Positions 1 to 9,677 of a stretch of 64,000 nucleotides of DNA are shown one piece after another. The notes below the pieces were generated by a model that was not told the DNA's origin, did no database searches, and saw nothing but the letters and a program-made list of their open reading frames with translations. This DNA is from Paenibacillus baekrokdamisoli (GTDB taxonomy: Bacteria > Bacillota > Bacilli > Paenibacillales > Paenibacillaceae): the NCBI RefSeq assembly GCF_003945345.1, contig NZ_AP019308.1:6815001-6879000 (forward strand). The letters are read 5' to 3'. The position numbers were made by a program, and so were the translations under genes. The stretch's first letter is position 1. Every line of letters begins with the position of its first letter.

Positions 1-1300
<1,300 letters not shown>

Positions 1301-1427
1301 TACCGCTTCTCACCATTGGTGAGAGCAAGGCTTCGGGACTTACGTGTAACAGCTAACATAAGCTAAGACAACATTTCGCAAATGTTCGTATCCAGTTTTT
1401 AAGGTGTAATAACCTGATGTATATTGT

Positions 1428-1503
1428 TCCCTGATAGCTCAGTTGGTAGAGCACTCGACTGTTAATCGAGTTGTCACAGGTTCGAGTCCTGTTCGGGGAG
1501 CCA
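1428..1503 (+). tRNA. tRNA-Asn (GTT)
   Basis: A 76-nt cloverleaf: the 7-bp acceptor stem TCCCTGA pairs with TCGGGGA, the anticodon is GTT, the T-loop is TTCGAGT and the CCA end is encoded. It is the first gene of a 16-tRNA cluster that follows the 23S gene directly. Confidence 0.97.
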
Positions 1504-1506
1504 TCT

Positions 1507-1597
1507 GGAGAGGTGTCCGAGTGGTCGAAGGAGCACGATTGGAAATCGTGTAGGTGTTAATCGCGCCTCGAGGGTTCGAATCCCTCTCTCTCCGCCA
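1507..1597 (+). tRNA. tRNA-Ser (GGA)
   Basis: A 91-nt class II tRNA with a long variable arm. The anticodon is GGA, the acceptor GGAGAGG pairs with TCTCTCC, and CCA is encoded. It lies 3 nt after tRNA-Asn. Confidence 0.96.
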
Positions 1598-1603
1598 GTA
1601 TAA

Positions 1604-1678
1604 GGCCCGTTGGTCAAGTGGTTAAGACACCTCCCTTTCACGGAGGTAACAGGGGTTCGAGTCCCCTACGGGTCACCA
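1604..1678 (+). tRNA. tRNA-Glu (TTC)
   Basis: A 75-nt cloverleaf with anticodon TTC in the loop CTTTCAC; the acceptor GGCCCGT pairs with ACGGGTC and CCA is encoded. Confidence 0.97.
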
Positions 1679-1761
1679 AATTCTTTTGAAAAAAAAGATA
1701 AAAAAAGACTTGCAATGAGTATGGTAAATGAGTTATAGTATTACTTGTCGCTCAACAATAT

Positions 1762-1837
1762 GGAGGCTTAGCTCAGCTGGGAGAGCATCTGCCTTACAAG
1801 CAGAGGGTCGGCGGTTCGATCCCGTCAGCCTCCACCA
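1762..1837 (+). tRNA. tRNA-Val (TAC)
   Basis: A 76-nt cloverleaf with anticodon TAC, acceptor GGAGGCT pairing with AGCCTCC, and encoded CCA. Confidence 0.97.
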
Positions 1838-1864
1838 TAACAACTTTAGATTTACTTATAATGA

Positions 1865-1944
<80 letters not shown>

Positions 1945-1974
1945 AATTTTGGACATGATTCAATTGAACAATGT

Positions 1975-2051
1975 GGAGCTGTGGTGTAGTGGCCCAACAT
2001 GCCTGCCTGTCACGCAGGAGACCGCGGGTTCGAATCCCGTCAGCTCCGCCA
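1975..2051 (+). tRNA. tRNA-Asp (GTC)
   Basis: A 77-nt cloverleaf with anticodon GTC, acceptor GGAGCTG pairing with CAGCTCC, and encoded CCA. Confidence 0.97.
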
Positions 2052-2071
2052 TTTAACCAAATTGCTCAAAC

Positions 2072-2147
<76 letters not shown>

Positions 2148-2167
2148 TTTTTGCATCAATTGAATAT

Positions 2168-2243
<76 letters not shown>

Positions 2244-2247
2244 TCAT

Positions 2248-2332
2248 GGAGGATTAGTGAAGTGGCTAAACACGGCAGACTGTAAATCTGCTCTCATCGA
2301 GTTCGGTGGTTCGAATCCATCATCCTCCACCA
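2248..2332 (+). tRNA. tRNA-Tyr (GTA)
   Basis: An 85-nt class II tRNA with a long variable arm, anticodon GTA and encoded CCA. It lies 4 nt after tRNA-Thr. Confidence 0.96.
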
Positions 2333-2343
2333 GTTTTTTATTT

Positions 2344-2417
2344 AGGGGCATAGTTTAAGGGTAGAACAACGGTCTCCAAAACCGTTGGTGTGGGTTCAAT
2401 TCCTGCTGCCCCTGCCA
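2344..2417 (+). tRNA. tRNA-Trp (CCA)
   Basis: A 74-nt cloverleaf with anticodon CCA in the loop CTCCAAA, acceptor AGGGGCA pairing with TGCCCCT, and encoded 3' CCA. Confidence 0.96.
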
Positions 2418-2434
2418 ACTGAATACCTTTTTAT

Positions 2435-2511
2435 GGCGGTCGTGGCGAAGGGGTTAACGCACCGGTTTGTGGATCCGGCATTCGCGGGTTCAAGTCCCGT
2501 CGATCGCCCCA
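2435..2511 (+). tRNA. tRNA-His (GTG)
   Basis: A 77-nt tRNA with anticodon GTG. An extra G at position -1 faces C73, the usual histidine identity element. The CCA end is encoded. Confidence 0.96.
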
Positions 2512-2539
2512 TAAAAACTAAAAAAAGTAGTTACATAAT

Positions 2540-2613
2540 TGGGGATTAGCCAAGCGGTAAGGCAACGGACTTTGACTCCGTCAACCTAGGTTCGAATCCT
2601 AGATCCCCAGCCA
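2540..2613 (+). tRNA. tRNA-Gln (TTG)
   Basis: A 74-nt cloverleaf with anticodon TTG, acceptor TGGGGAT pairing with ATCCCCA, and encoded CCA. Confidence 0.96.
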
Positions 2614-2619
2614 TTATGT

Positions 2620-2694
2620 GCGGAAGTGGCTCAGCGGTAGAGCATCGCCTTGCCAAGGCGAGGGTCGCGGGTTCGATTCCCGTCTTCCGCTCCA
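2620..2694 (+). tRNA. tRNA-Gly (GCC)
   Basis: A 75-nt cloverleaf with anticodon GCC, acceptor GCGGAAG pairing with CTTCCGC, and encoded CCA. Confidence 0.97.
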
Positions 2695-2712
2695 TCTTTT
2701 TTTTCTCATTTT

Positions 2713-2786
2713 GGCGCCATAGCCAAGTGGTAAGGCAGAGCTCTGCAAAAGCTTTACCCCCAGTTCGAATCTGGGTGGCGCCTCCA
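2713..2786 (+). tRNA. tRNA-Cys (GCA)
   Basis: A 74-nt cloverleaf with anticodon GCA, acceptor GGCGCCA pairing with TGGCGCC, and encoded CCA. Confidence 0.96.
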
Positions 2787-2802
2787 CAACCTTAAATAAT
2801 CT

Positions 2803-2879
2803 GCGCCCTTAGCTCAGCTGGATAGAGCGTTTGACTACGAATCAAAAGGTCAGGAGTTCGAATCTCTTAGGGCGCGCCA
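2803..2879 (+). tRNA. tRNA-Arg (ACG)
   Basis: A 77-nt cloverleaf with anticodon ACG (expected to be read as ICG), acceptor GCGCCCT pairing with AGGGCGC, and encoded CCA. Confidence 0.97.
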
Positions 2880-2888
2880 TTATAACAT

Positions 2889-2970
2889 GCCGGCGTGGCG
2901 GAATGGCAGACGCGCGCGACTCAAAATCGTGAGGGAAACCGTGGAGGTTCGAGTCCTCTCGCCGGCACCA
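2889..2970 (+). tRNA. tRNA-Leu (CAA)
   Basis: An 82-nt class II tRNA with anticodon CAA in the loop CTCAAAA and encoded CCA. It is the last gene of the cluster. Its 3' end (2944-2977) is repeated in degraded form at 7583-7616, which makes it a candidate integration site for the tract in between. Confidence 0.96.
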
Positions 2971-2998
2971 CAATAAACTCTAATTTTCACAAATATAA

Positions 2999-3035
2999 AC
3001 GTCGATTGTACACTATGTGCAGTCGGCGTTTTTGC
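2999..3035 (+). terminator. Rho-independent terminator of the rRNA/tRNA operon
   Basis: An imperfect GC-containing stem (CGTCGATTGTA facing TGCAGTCGGCG, with G-U pairs) is followed by TTTTT. It lies just after the last tRNA. Confidence 0.75.
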
Positions 3036-3059
3036 GTTTTATACTATATTGCAAAAAAA

Positions 3060-3328
3060 CTAACCGCGTACTACCTTGGGGGCGTTGGTAACTGTGCTTC
3101 GCAGACGATGATACTCATTCGTGCTATGGAAAGCGATATCCCACTGCTTTAAAAGATAGAGGTCAGTATCCGTTTCAGCCTCGACCTCACCTTTGTCCAG
3201 GTAGACGATCTCCCAGAAATCATGCTTCTCGCCAGGGTAAGATGCCGTTTTGATAGCTCGAAGTAATAATAAGACACAAGGCTGCTGACAACAATATATT
3301 CGATGGGTTTGTAAGGTTTGTATTCCAT
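3060..3328 (-). pseudogene. AraC-family regulator, N-terminal remnant (frameshifted)
   Basis: Read leftward from the ATG at 3328, the first about 27 codons run in one frame. The homologous text then continues in another frame with the AraC cupin pattern GEKHDFWEIVYLDKGEV, followed by LKQWDIAFHSTNEYH, and ends at a stop at 3060-3062. This matches the N-terminal sugar-binding cupin half of AraC/XylS regulators. The C-terminal DNA-binding half is missing and the frame shifts near 3250, so this is a dead fragment. The family call rests on motif recognition only. Confidence 0.6.
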
Positions 3329-3493
3329 ATGTCCCGCCCCATATCTCTGTTTATACTAATAAACGCGGCTCGATAATCAACCTTCTAATAAGCATAAAAA
3401 AAACGGCCTAAAATGCAAGCACGAATGCAAATTTTACGATATATAAGCTAAATCTTATATTTCGAAGTTGCTGTACTATTTAACTTATTAAGA

Positions 3494-3937
3494 ATGATTT
3501 CACATGATGTGGATATGATATATTGGCTGTTCGGCAAGCCTCAGGGGGGCTCGGCTTTGAGCACTGAGCGTTTTGACATTGTGTCCGCGCATTACAGATA
3601 TCCCGACGGGAAAATCATTAACGCGCAAGCGGACTTGTCCCTCCAGGGCGATGTAGGGTTCGAGATGAGCTACCGCGTGCATGCGGAGACTGCGACTTTA
3701 GTCTTTAAGGAAAACCGCTTGACTATATATCCGAAGGACGGTAGAGCTTGGGTGTACGAGCATTCAGGAGATCATGGATACTACCGGGAAATTAAATATT
3801 TTGCAAATAAGCTGTTAAGCAACGGGAATATTGAAATTTCCAAGCCTGAAGATTCGTTGATTACGCTGCAAATTGCGGAAGCGGAGAGAGAATCTGCACT
3901 CCAATCCGGGGCATTTGTTCTTTTATCAGCACATTAA
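3494..3937 (+). pseudogene. Gfo/Idh/MocA oxidoreductase, C-terminal remnant
   Basis: The 147 codons correspond to only the C-terminal half of a Gfo/Idh/MocA NAD(P)-dependent sugar oxidoreductase. The start MISHDVDMIYWLFGKP matches the catalytic HD(V/I)D helix that normally sits near residue 170-180 of about 350. The rest resembles the substrate-binding beta-sheet domain up to a normal C-terminus. The Rossmann domain (GxGxxG and EKP motifs) is absent upstream, where the AraC remnant lies instead. The ATG at 3494 is therefore an internal methionine. The fragment is followed by a broken sugar isomerase gene and an intact SDR gene on the same strand, so these probably formed one sugar-catabolic operon. 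Confidence 0.7.
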
Positions 3938-3971
3938 TCTGGTTATTTGTGAAGAAAGTGAGGTTAAGATT

Positions 3972-4789
3972 ATGGAAATCGGAGTGATCCTTACGCTGAA
4001 TTCGGGCGATCAGGGAAATTTGTTTTAGAATGTCAGCGATTACGGCTTTAAAGTATGCCAATTGTGCGGATGGGATATCGGGCAGTGCACCCCAGAAATA
4101 GCGGAACGCGTAGTCAGGGATGCGAAAGCCGCGAATGTGCGCGTGTGCGCGGTATGGGCGGGAGTCCCTAGACCGGCGGAATGGAACTTTACGGGAGGGC
4201 CGGTTACCCTTGGTCTTGTGCCAGAAGAGTATCGCGCGGAACGGATTGACGCGCTTAAGAAGTGGGCGGATTTTGCAGTATGGGTTCACGCTCCTGCCAT
4301 TATTACACACTGCGGATTCATTCCTGAGAACTTGACTGATCCGGCTTATCCGGGTGTTGTTGAGGCAATTCGTGAAGTAGCGCTTTATTGCGAACAGCTG
4401 TGAATTGGGTTTTGGTTTGAAACCGGACAAGAGACCCCGATCGTACTGCTTCGCACGATTGAAAGGGTAGGAACCTCCAATCTCGGAATTAATTTGGATC
4501 CGGCGAATTTAATTCTGTACGGCAAAGGCAATCCTATTGATGCGCTGGATACGATCGGACAATATGTACGCAATGTACACGTGAAGGATGGTCTATACCC
4601 TACGGATGGCAACAGGGGGAGGAAGTTAGAGCTGGGGAAGGGAAAGTGAACTTCCCGGTATTCATTCGTAAGCTTAAGGCTTTGGGGTTTAATGGTGAAT
4701 TTGTCATCGAGCGTGAAATATCGGGCGATGAGCAGAGGGATGATATCCTCAGGACGACAGCGGATTTGCGTGTGTGGCTGCAAGATTAA
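3972..4789 (+). pseudogene. Sugar phosphate isomerase/epimerase (xylose isomerase-like TIM barrel), disrupted
   Basis: From the ATG at 3972 a recognisable AP-endonuclease-2/xylose-isomerase-like TIM barrel of about 270 codons can be read with damage: a TAG stop at 4026, a TGA stop after the EVALYCEQL segment near 4402, and a frameshift near 4615 in a run of G residues. Landmarks are KVCQLCGWDIG near the N-terminus, the metal-site region with a glutamate (IGFWFETGQ), the LGINLDPANLILYGKGNP strand with an acidic residue, HVKDG, and the C-terminal GFNGEFVIEREISG. Family members act as ketose/inosose isomerases or epimerases alongside Gfo/Idh/MocA enzymes, as here. Three independent lesions make it non-functional. 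Confidence 0.8.
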
Positions 4790-4807
4790 GAATCGGAGGG
4801 GATTTCC

Positions 4808-5569
4808 ATGCATATTGATTTGTCTGGCCGAACAGTGCTAATTACCGGGGCCACGGGAGAGCTAGGCAGGGTTATGGCTAGGACGTTGGCGAATTGCGGG
4901 GCTAACTTGGTCATTCATTATCTCCAGAATGAAGCTAAAGCCAAGCAATTGAAAGAGGAGACGGAGAAGCTCGGCGTACAGGCCGTTATGGTCCAGGCGG
5001 ATATAACAAATGAACAATCCGTTTTTCGGATGAAAGAACAGGCGGAACACGCCATGGAGAAAATCGACATCGTAGTGGCTAATGCGGTCATTCAGTATGA
5101 ATGGACGACAATCTTGAATCAGTCGCCGCAAGATTACGAGAGTCAATTCCAGTCCTGCATCTTGCAAAATGTATATTTGGCCAAAGCATTTGTCCCGGGG
5201 ATGATAGATCGGAAATACGGGAGAATCATTGGCATCAACACGGAATGCTCAATGCTGAACAACTCTAATCAATCCGCATATGTAGCGGGTAAACGAGGCA
5301 TGGATGGTTTGTACCGCGTGTTGGCCAAGGAAGTTGGCGAACATCAGATCACCGTGAATCAAGTAGCACCTGGGTGGACCATCAGCGACCGGGATAGAAA
5401 GAACGGTACGGTGCAGCGTTCGGAATACGAGGCAGGAGTCCCTCTGAGGAGAAGGGGGGAGGACCAAGATATCGCTAACACGGTGGCGTTCTTGGCTTCG
5501 GACCTGGCTGGATTTATTACGGGCGCCTATATTCCTGTCTGTGGCGGAAATATAATGCCTGCGATCTAG
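4808..5569 (+). CDS. SDR family NAD(P)-dependent oxidoreductase
   Basis: A 253-residue classical short-chain dehydrogenase/reductase. The cofactor motif TGATGELG is at residues 14-21. The D-x-T motif is ADITN near residue 62. VANAV near 92 replaces the usual NNAG. The catalytic pair is YVAGK near residue 157. The C-terminal segment carries an APGW motif and ends ITGAYIPVCGGN, usual for FabG-like SDRs. The serine expected about 13 residues before the Tyr lies in NTECSMLNNSNQSAY. The ribosome binding site CGGAGGGG is 7 nt before the ATG. It is the only intact member of the old sugar operon (oxidoreductase and isomerase remnants upstream), so its substrate is probably a sugar or polyol. Substrate is not predictable from sequence. 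Confidence 0.88.
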   Translation: MHIDLSGRTVLITGATGELGRVMARTLANCGANLVIHYLQNEAKAKQLKEETEKLGVQAVMVQADITNEQSVFRMKEQAEHAMEKIDIVVANAVIQYEWTTILNQSPQDYESQFQSCILQNVYLAKAFVPGMIDRKYGRIIGINTECSMLNNSNQSAYVAGKRGMDGLYRVLAKEVGEHQITVNQVAPGWTISDRDRKNGTVQRSEYEAGVPLRRRGEDQDIANTVAFLASDLAGFITGAYIPVCGGNIMPAI

Positions 5570-5733
5570 AACGACATAGTGTATTTCTTTTGAAAAATTG
5601 ACGGAGATTAACACATAGGAGCTGGTAGGGTATGAGAAATCCGAGGATATGACTGTCGCTGGCTTTACATGAGTCTGGATGCGCTCAAGCAGTTACTCTT
5701 GTCATTAACAATATATTTATTAAGCGGGATTCA

Positions 5734-6041
5734 TTACGGGCGGGTGATGTGGACTATTGGGATTACAAAATCAGATAAATCCTCATAAGAACAAAGAAAT
5801 ATTTGTTCTTTATTCTCCGACATTTTCTTGAGTAAATCAGCAGCATCAATCAGCTCATGACTCCAATAGGTTCAGGAGCTTGGAGGAGCCCCCCTTGAAT
5901 ATGAACTCCAAGTTGCAACCGAGTCAAACACTCATCCAACTCCTCATGTGTTAACTGTTCAGAGCAGTGAGAAAAAATACATGAGTATTTGCCTTTATTG
6001 ATTCCAGTCGGATGTATGGAATGGAATATCATGGAAACCAT
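5734..6041 (-). pseudogene. Small unknown gene, apparently frameshifted
   Basis: A 63-codon ORF starts at the ATG at 6041 with MVSMIFHSIHPTGINKG. Its last codons (after QAPEP) run out of frame, while the adjacent frame continues a soluble-looking sequence (YWSHELIDAADLLKKMSENK, ending IVHITRP) to a stop at 5734. Joined, the two give about 100 residues. I do not recognise the family. The ribosome binding site is weak (AAAGAAAG). It lies in the decayed tract and may itself be a remnant. The remaining sequence 5570-5733 and 6042-6300 shows no supportable gene. Confidence 0.3.
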
Positions 6042-6301
6042 CTTTCTTTAGGGACAGATAGATTATTGCCGAAGAGCTGAATGAAACTCATCGCAGAACG
6101 CATTCCCTGTACACTAGCTCTGGGAATTCACTTCGAGCCGACTGTATACGGGCTGCAGGTCACTGTCTGACGGAACTATGGAAATGACTGCGGAACTGTG
6201 TGGGGCGAATAACCGCAAACTGGAGCGAGCTAGAGACTCGCTTAGCGGAAAATAGATTGCAGATAAGAGGATAATGAGAAAAGGTCAAAACGGAATTATG
6301 C

Positions 6302-6333
6302 GCCGCTGACGGTAAGTCAGTGGCTTTTTCTTT
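6302..6333 (+). terminator. Rho-independent terminator, orphan
   Basis: The 9-bp stem GCCGCTGAC/GTCAGTGGC (one G-U) has the loop GGTAA and is followed by TTTTTCTTT. No intact gene precedes it, so it is probably left over from a lost gene. Confidence 0.6.
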
Positions 6334-6460
6334 GCTTGAAAAGAAATATCTACTTACTATCGAAGCGTATGTAAAAGTCATTAAAAATACTAAGGACGCA
6401 CTAACTAGTGCTCTATACCATAATCAGTGCTAGCCATCACGAAAAAAAAGTGAAGCGGAC

Positions 6461-6568
6461 GGAATCGTTCTGAATAAGCAATAGCGTTCGCCTTTGTCTC
6501 CTTATTTCTACCTCTAAGGTATAGAATCAAGAAATAGGGAGACAACAGCGACCCTTAAGAATGATCCG
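6461..6568. repeat. Imperfect 108-nt inverted repeat
   Basis: The inner arms 6496-6509 and 6530-6543 pair over 14 bp (one G-U as RNA). Outer arms GGAATCGTTCT (6461) and AGAATGATCC (ending 6567) extend the fold with bulges. It has the look of a dispersed palindromic intergenic element or the core of a structured RNA. I cannot check copy number here. The surrounding non-coding stretch 6334-6660 holds nothing else I can support. Confidence 0.45.
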
Positions 6569-6717
6569 GCAGCAAAGCGGCCTTCTATGCACCATGCTTC
6601 GCATTTATCAAGCACTTATTTTAGTATTGAACCGAAACTAGTAATAATCACTATCTTTTTTTGGGTAATTTATCCTATAATAAAGCAGGAACTTACAAAA
6701 AAGGGGGTTTTACGACA

Positions 6718-7482
6718 GTGGGTACATTTTTAGCTTTAATTGGTTTTCTAGCGATTATCGTATTCTTAGTCTTGTCGATCAATCCAAAGATGCTGAAATG
6801 GACGCGCAACTTCTCTCGTAAGAAAACACTTTTGTTCGCTCTCATGGGACTCGTTGTTTTGGGTGTAGGCGGTACAATCGGTGGATCGGATACCGCGACT
6901 ACAGGAGCTGTAGTATCTGATGCTGACGCAAAAGTGAAGGCAGATACCAAAGCTAGGGAGAAGGCTGAGGCTAAAGCGAAGGCTAAGGCGGATGCTGACG
7001 CAAAAGTGAAGGCAGACATCAAAGCTAAAGCAGATGCGGATGCCAAGGCGAAAGCTGAGGAAGAAGCGAAGATAGCAAAGATAGGAGATACGCTTCAAGT
7101 AGGGGATGACCTTTTTAGAGTCAACAGCATACAAACAAAACAAACTATTGGTGACAAATTCATGTCCCAAACAGCTTCTGGCACATATCTGATCGTCGAT
7201 GTTACGCTTAAGAATGGTGAAAAGAAAGCGATCACGACGAATAGCTCATTTTTCAAATTGGTTGTAGGTGACGTAGAGTATGAGGCTGACGCTGTAGCTG
7301 ATTTTTATGTCAACGGCAAACATAGCATGTTTCTCCAAAAGATCAATCCAGGGATCACTTACACGGCTAAGGTAGCGTTCGATATCCCTACCGAAGTGTC
7401 TACAGCTAATAACCTAATGTTGAACGTTCAAACCGGCTATTGGGGTACTGAGCAAGGTCAAATCGCGCTTAAGAAGAAGTAG
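6718..7482 (+). CDS. DUF4352-type membrane-anchored protein with Lys/Ala-rich helix
   Basis: Start chosen at the GTG at 6718, where AAGGGGG sits about 9 nt upstream; an in-frame TTG at 6661 has no ribosome binding site. The 254-residue product has two hydrophobic N-terminal segments (GTFLALIGFLAIIVFLVLS and LLFALMGLVVLGVGG). A charged Ala/Lys/Asp/Glu repeat helix of about 60 residues (units like DADAKVKAD and KAKADADA) follows. A C-terminal immunoglobulin-like domain of the DUF4352/TelA-like type begins at IGDTLQVGDDLFRVNSI, with GTYLIVDVTLKNGEKK and the typical aromatic FFKLVVGDVEYE. The helix is encoded by a near-identical 26-nt repeat (6919-6944 and 6991-7016), so its length may vary. Function unknown; such proteins are usually surface-exposed lipoproteins or membrane proteins. 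Confidence 0.75.
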   Translation: MGTFLALIGFLAIIVFLVLSINPKMLKWTRNFSRKKTLLFALMGLVVLGVGGTIGGSDTATTGAVVSDADAKVKADTKAREKAEAKAKAKADADAKVKADIKAKADADAKAKAEEEAKIAKIGDTLQVGDDLFRVNSIQTKQTIGDKFMSQTASGTYLIVDVTLKNGEKKAITTNSSFFKLVVGDVEYEADAVADFYVNGKHSMFLQKINPGITYTAKVAFDIPTEVSTANNLMLNVQTGYWGTEQGQIALKKK

Positions 7483-7547
7483 ATGATAGATTCGCTCAGT
7501 GAGAATGAGCATAACTATAACTTTTTCATATCAACGAAAAGCAGATT

Positions 7548-7608
7548 GGACTACGCTAGCGCGACGCAAAAAGTGAATCGTCGAGGTTCGCGTCCTCTCG
7601 GCGGCACC
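7548..7608 (+). pseudogene. Degraded tRNA-Leu 3' end (candidate attachment-site copy)
   Basis: Positions 7583-7616 match 2944-2977 (the T-arm, acceptor 3' strand and following AATAAA of tRNA-Leu) at 30 of 34 positions without gaps. Weaker similarity (GCAGA, GCGCGAC, CAAAA) reaches back to about 7548. The acceptor 5' strand is absent, so it cannot be a functional tRNA. Confidence 0.65.
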
Positions 7609-7616
7609 CGAATAAA

Positions 7617-7648
7617 ATCCTGAAGTCAGTTGACTTCAGGATTTTTTT
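7617..7648 (+). terminator. Rho-independent terminator
   Basis: The perfect stem ATCCTGAAGTCA/TGACTTCAGGAT is followed by a run of T. It sits directly after the tRNA-Leu-like remnant and upstream of the sugar-transport regulatory genes. Confidence 0.85.
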
Positions 7649-7705
7649 GAATTGTATTTTTGTATTTTATCTTACATATATTAACTGTACAAAAATGTAA
7701 ATTTA

Positions 7706-7735
7706 TTGACTAAACGAACTTTATGTATGTATAGT
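7706..7735 (+). promoter_or_regulatory. Candidate SigA promoter for the yesMN-like operon
   Basis: TTGACT at 7706-7711 and TATAGT at 7730-7735 are separated by 18 nt. They lie about 155 nt before the kinase start, leaving a long 5' leader. Confidence 0.45.
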
Positions 7736-7889
7736 TAGAGAACGATTTCTTGCTTATATATGAGAACGCTAACATTTTAGTTAGTGTTGATAGAAATCTG
7801 ATGGTTAGCCTTATCTAAGAATGCAAGGATGAAGTCATTTATTTATGTGAGGTAGAGGAACTAGTTGTTAAGTAGGGGGAGCAGGGTCG

Positions 7890-9677
7890 TTGAGGATCAT
7901 CCAATCTTTAAAGAACAAGCTCATTATTGGCTTTATCGCGATTATGCTTCCTCTTGTTGTTTTTATGATGATTAATAATCTTTATGCAAAGGAAGTTGTT
8001 AGGGAGAAGGTATCACAGACCTATCGAAATACGCTCGATATTTTTGTTAAGCAGACAGATAGTTACATGAAGGAAATAAATAGCTATCTTTACAAAATGG
8101 CTGTTCTGGATTCGGATGTCGGCATATTAACTTCTTATCCCTATGGCAGCGATACCTATGTTCTTACGAAAGTAAGAATTAACAATAAAATCAATCGAGA
8201 TGTCGGATTTTATAGCATAATCGATACGATTTTTCTTTATCATGAGAATGATGAAATTATTGGGACCGTATCGGATTATGGAAAGATGCAGAAGGTTGTA
8301 CAAGATAATGTGAAGGATGTAATAAAGGCTGGGGCTGTTAGCGGGGATGAATTATCAGGATGGATCCTTTGGTACGATGAGAGAGTCCAGGGTGGTTACT
8401 TCCTTGTCACTACTTTCCGAGTGACTGAAGGCTTTTATGTTGGAGCTATCATCAAGTTAAGTGACATTGTGGTGCCTCTTGGCTATCAATGGGCAGATGG
8501 CGATATTGGAGAAAGTTCGTTATATCGAAGTGCAGGTACGAAGCTTCTGCAGCCTCTGTCGACTAAGGAGCCTGCGATTGCGTTGACTGATTTTGATTTA
8601 TCCAACGAGGCCTACCAAACTGTCAAAGATAAGGTCAGTGATGAAAGTTATTTGATCATGAGCCAAAACAGCACGATGGCCCCGATGACCTATGTGGTCA
8701 CAATACCCGAGAAGACACTGCTTAAGAGCTTACTGTTCTTTCAGAAGGCGACTTACTTTGTGCCCCTCGGGTTCCTTATCTTGCTAATGGGTTATTTATT
8801 CTTCATGAGGGGGATTATGTTTAAGCCGCTAGCCGAGATTATAATCGGGATGAAGAAAATCTCGCTGGGTATGCTGGGGATTCGACTTCAGTCACAGGGA
8901 AGTGTTGAATTTAATTTTCTGGCGAATACATTTAATCAGATGGCCGGGCAGATTGAAACGTTGAAGATAGGCGTGTATGAGGAACAGCTGCGGGTTCAGA
9001 AGAGTGAGATGAAACAGCTGCAGGCACAGATCAATCCGCATTTTTATATGAACAGTTTAAATATCATTTATAATTTTGCGGCTCTTAAGGATACGGAATC
9101 GGTTAAGAAAATGTCGCTTCATCTAGCGGATTACTTCCGCTTCATCATGACGGCCAATCGAGATACGATCTCCCTCGGTGAGGAAATTAATCATATTCGT
9201 AATTATATCGATATTCAAAAATTACGTTTTCCAGACAAATTAGATGTGGAGATTGATATACCCGATGAGGCATTCTCCTTACTAATCCCTGCACTGACTA
9301 TTCAGCCCGTCGTAGAAAATTCAATTTTGCATGGATTTAAAAATCGAAGACAGATTTTCCGGATATCCATTGAAGGTGTGCAAACAGAAGAGGGTACGTT
9401 GATCATAAAAGTGAGTGACAATGGGATTGGATTTGTGCAAGAGGTATTGGAGGATCTTCAGTCCAATAGACCGCTGTCTGAAGCACAGTCAAGTCGTTTA
9501 GGCATAGTGAACGTTATACATAGGCTTAAACTTCGCTATGGGGATAAGGCAGAGATTGAATTTGATAATCAGGCGAATGGAAGTGGTGCTATTGTTACAT
9601 TTCGATTCTTCCACTGGTCAGAAATGGTAAATGTTAAGGCGGGTGCGGAAGGGGAGGAAGGAAAGCAGGATGTATAA
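7890..9677 (+). CDS. YesM-like sensor histidine kinase
   Basis: A 595-residue membrane sensor kinase of the YesM/LytS type. TM1 is near residues 13-31. An extracytoplasmic sensing domain of about 250 residues follows, then TM2 near 288-308 (YFVPLGFLILLMGYLFFM) and a HAMP linker near 310-360. The His_kinase domain has its phosphorylated histidine in QINPHFYMNSLN. The HATPase_c has QPVVENSILHG and VSDNGIGF, with RLGIVNVIHRL near the end. The start is TTG at 7890, behind GGGGGAGCAGG. Its 3' end overlaps the response regulator by 8 nt, so the two are translationally coupled. Such pairs sense extracellular sugars and activate a neighbouring ABC importer, as found here. Confidence 0.93.
   Translation: MRIIQSLKNKLIIGFIAIMLPLVVFMMINNLYAKEVVREKVSQTYRNTLDIFVKQTDSYMKEINSYLYKMAVLDSDVGILTSYPYGSDTYVLTKVRINNKINRDVGFYSIIDTIFLYHENDEIIGTVSDYGKMQKVVQDNVKDVIKAGAVSGDELSGWILWYDERVQGGYFLVTTFRVTEGFYVGAIIKLSDIVVPLGYQWADGDIGESSLYRSAGTKLLQPLSTKEPAIALTDFDLSNEAYQTVKDKVSDESYLIMSQNSTMAPMTYVVTIPEKTLLKSLLFFQKATYFVPLGFLILLMGYLFFMRGIMFKPLAEIIIGMKKISLGMLGIRLQSQGSVEFNFLANTFNQMAGQIETLKIGVYEEQLRVQKSEMKQLQAQINPHFYMNSLNIIYNFAALKDTESVKKMSLHLADYFRFIMTANRDTISLGEEINHIRNYIDIQKLRFPDKLDVEIDIPDEAFSLLIPALTIQPVVENSILHGFKNRRQIFRISIEGVQTEEGTLIIKVSDNGIGFVQEVLEDLQSNRPLSEAQSSRLGIVNVIHRLKLRYGDKAEIEFDNQANGSGAIVTFRFFHWSEMVNVKAGAEGEEGKQDV

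Noticed and set aside
5665..5778. Plus-strand frame ending RAGDVDYWDYKIR
   Set aside because: It has no start and overlaps the minus-strand frame that gives a longer continuous sequence; at most another remnant.
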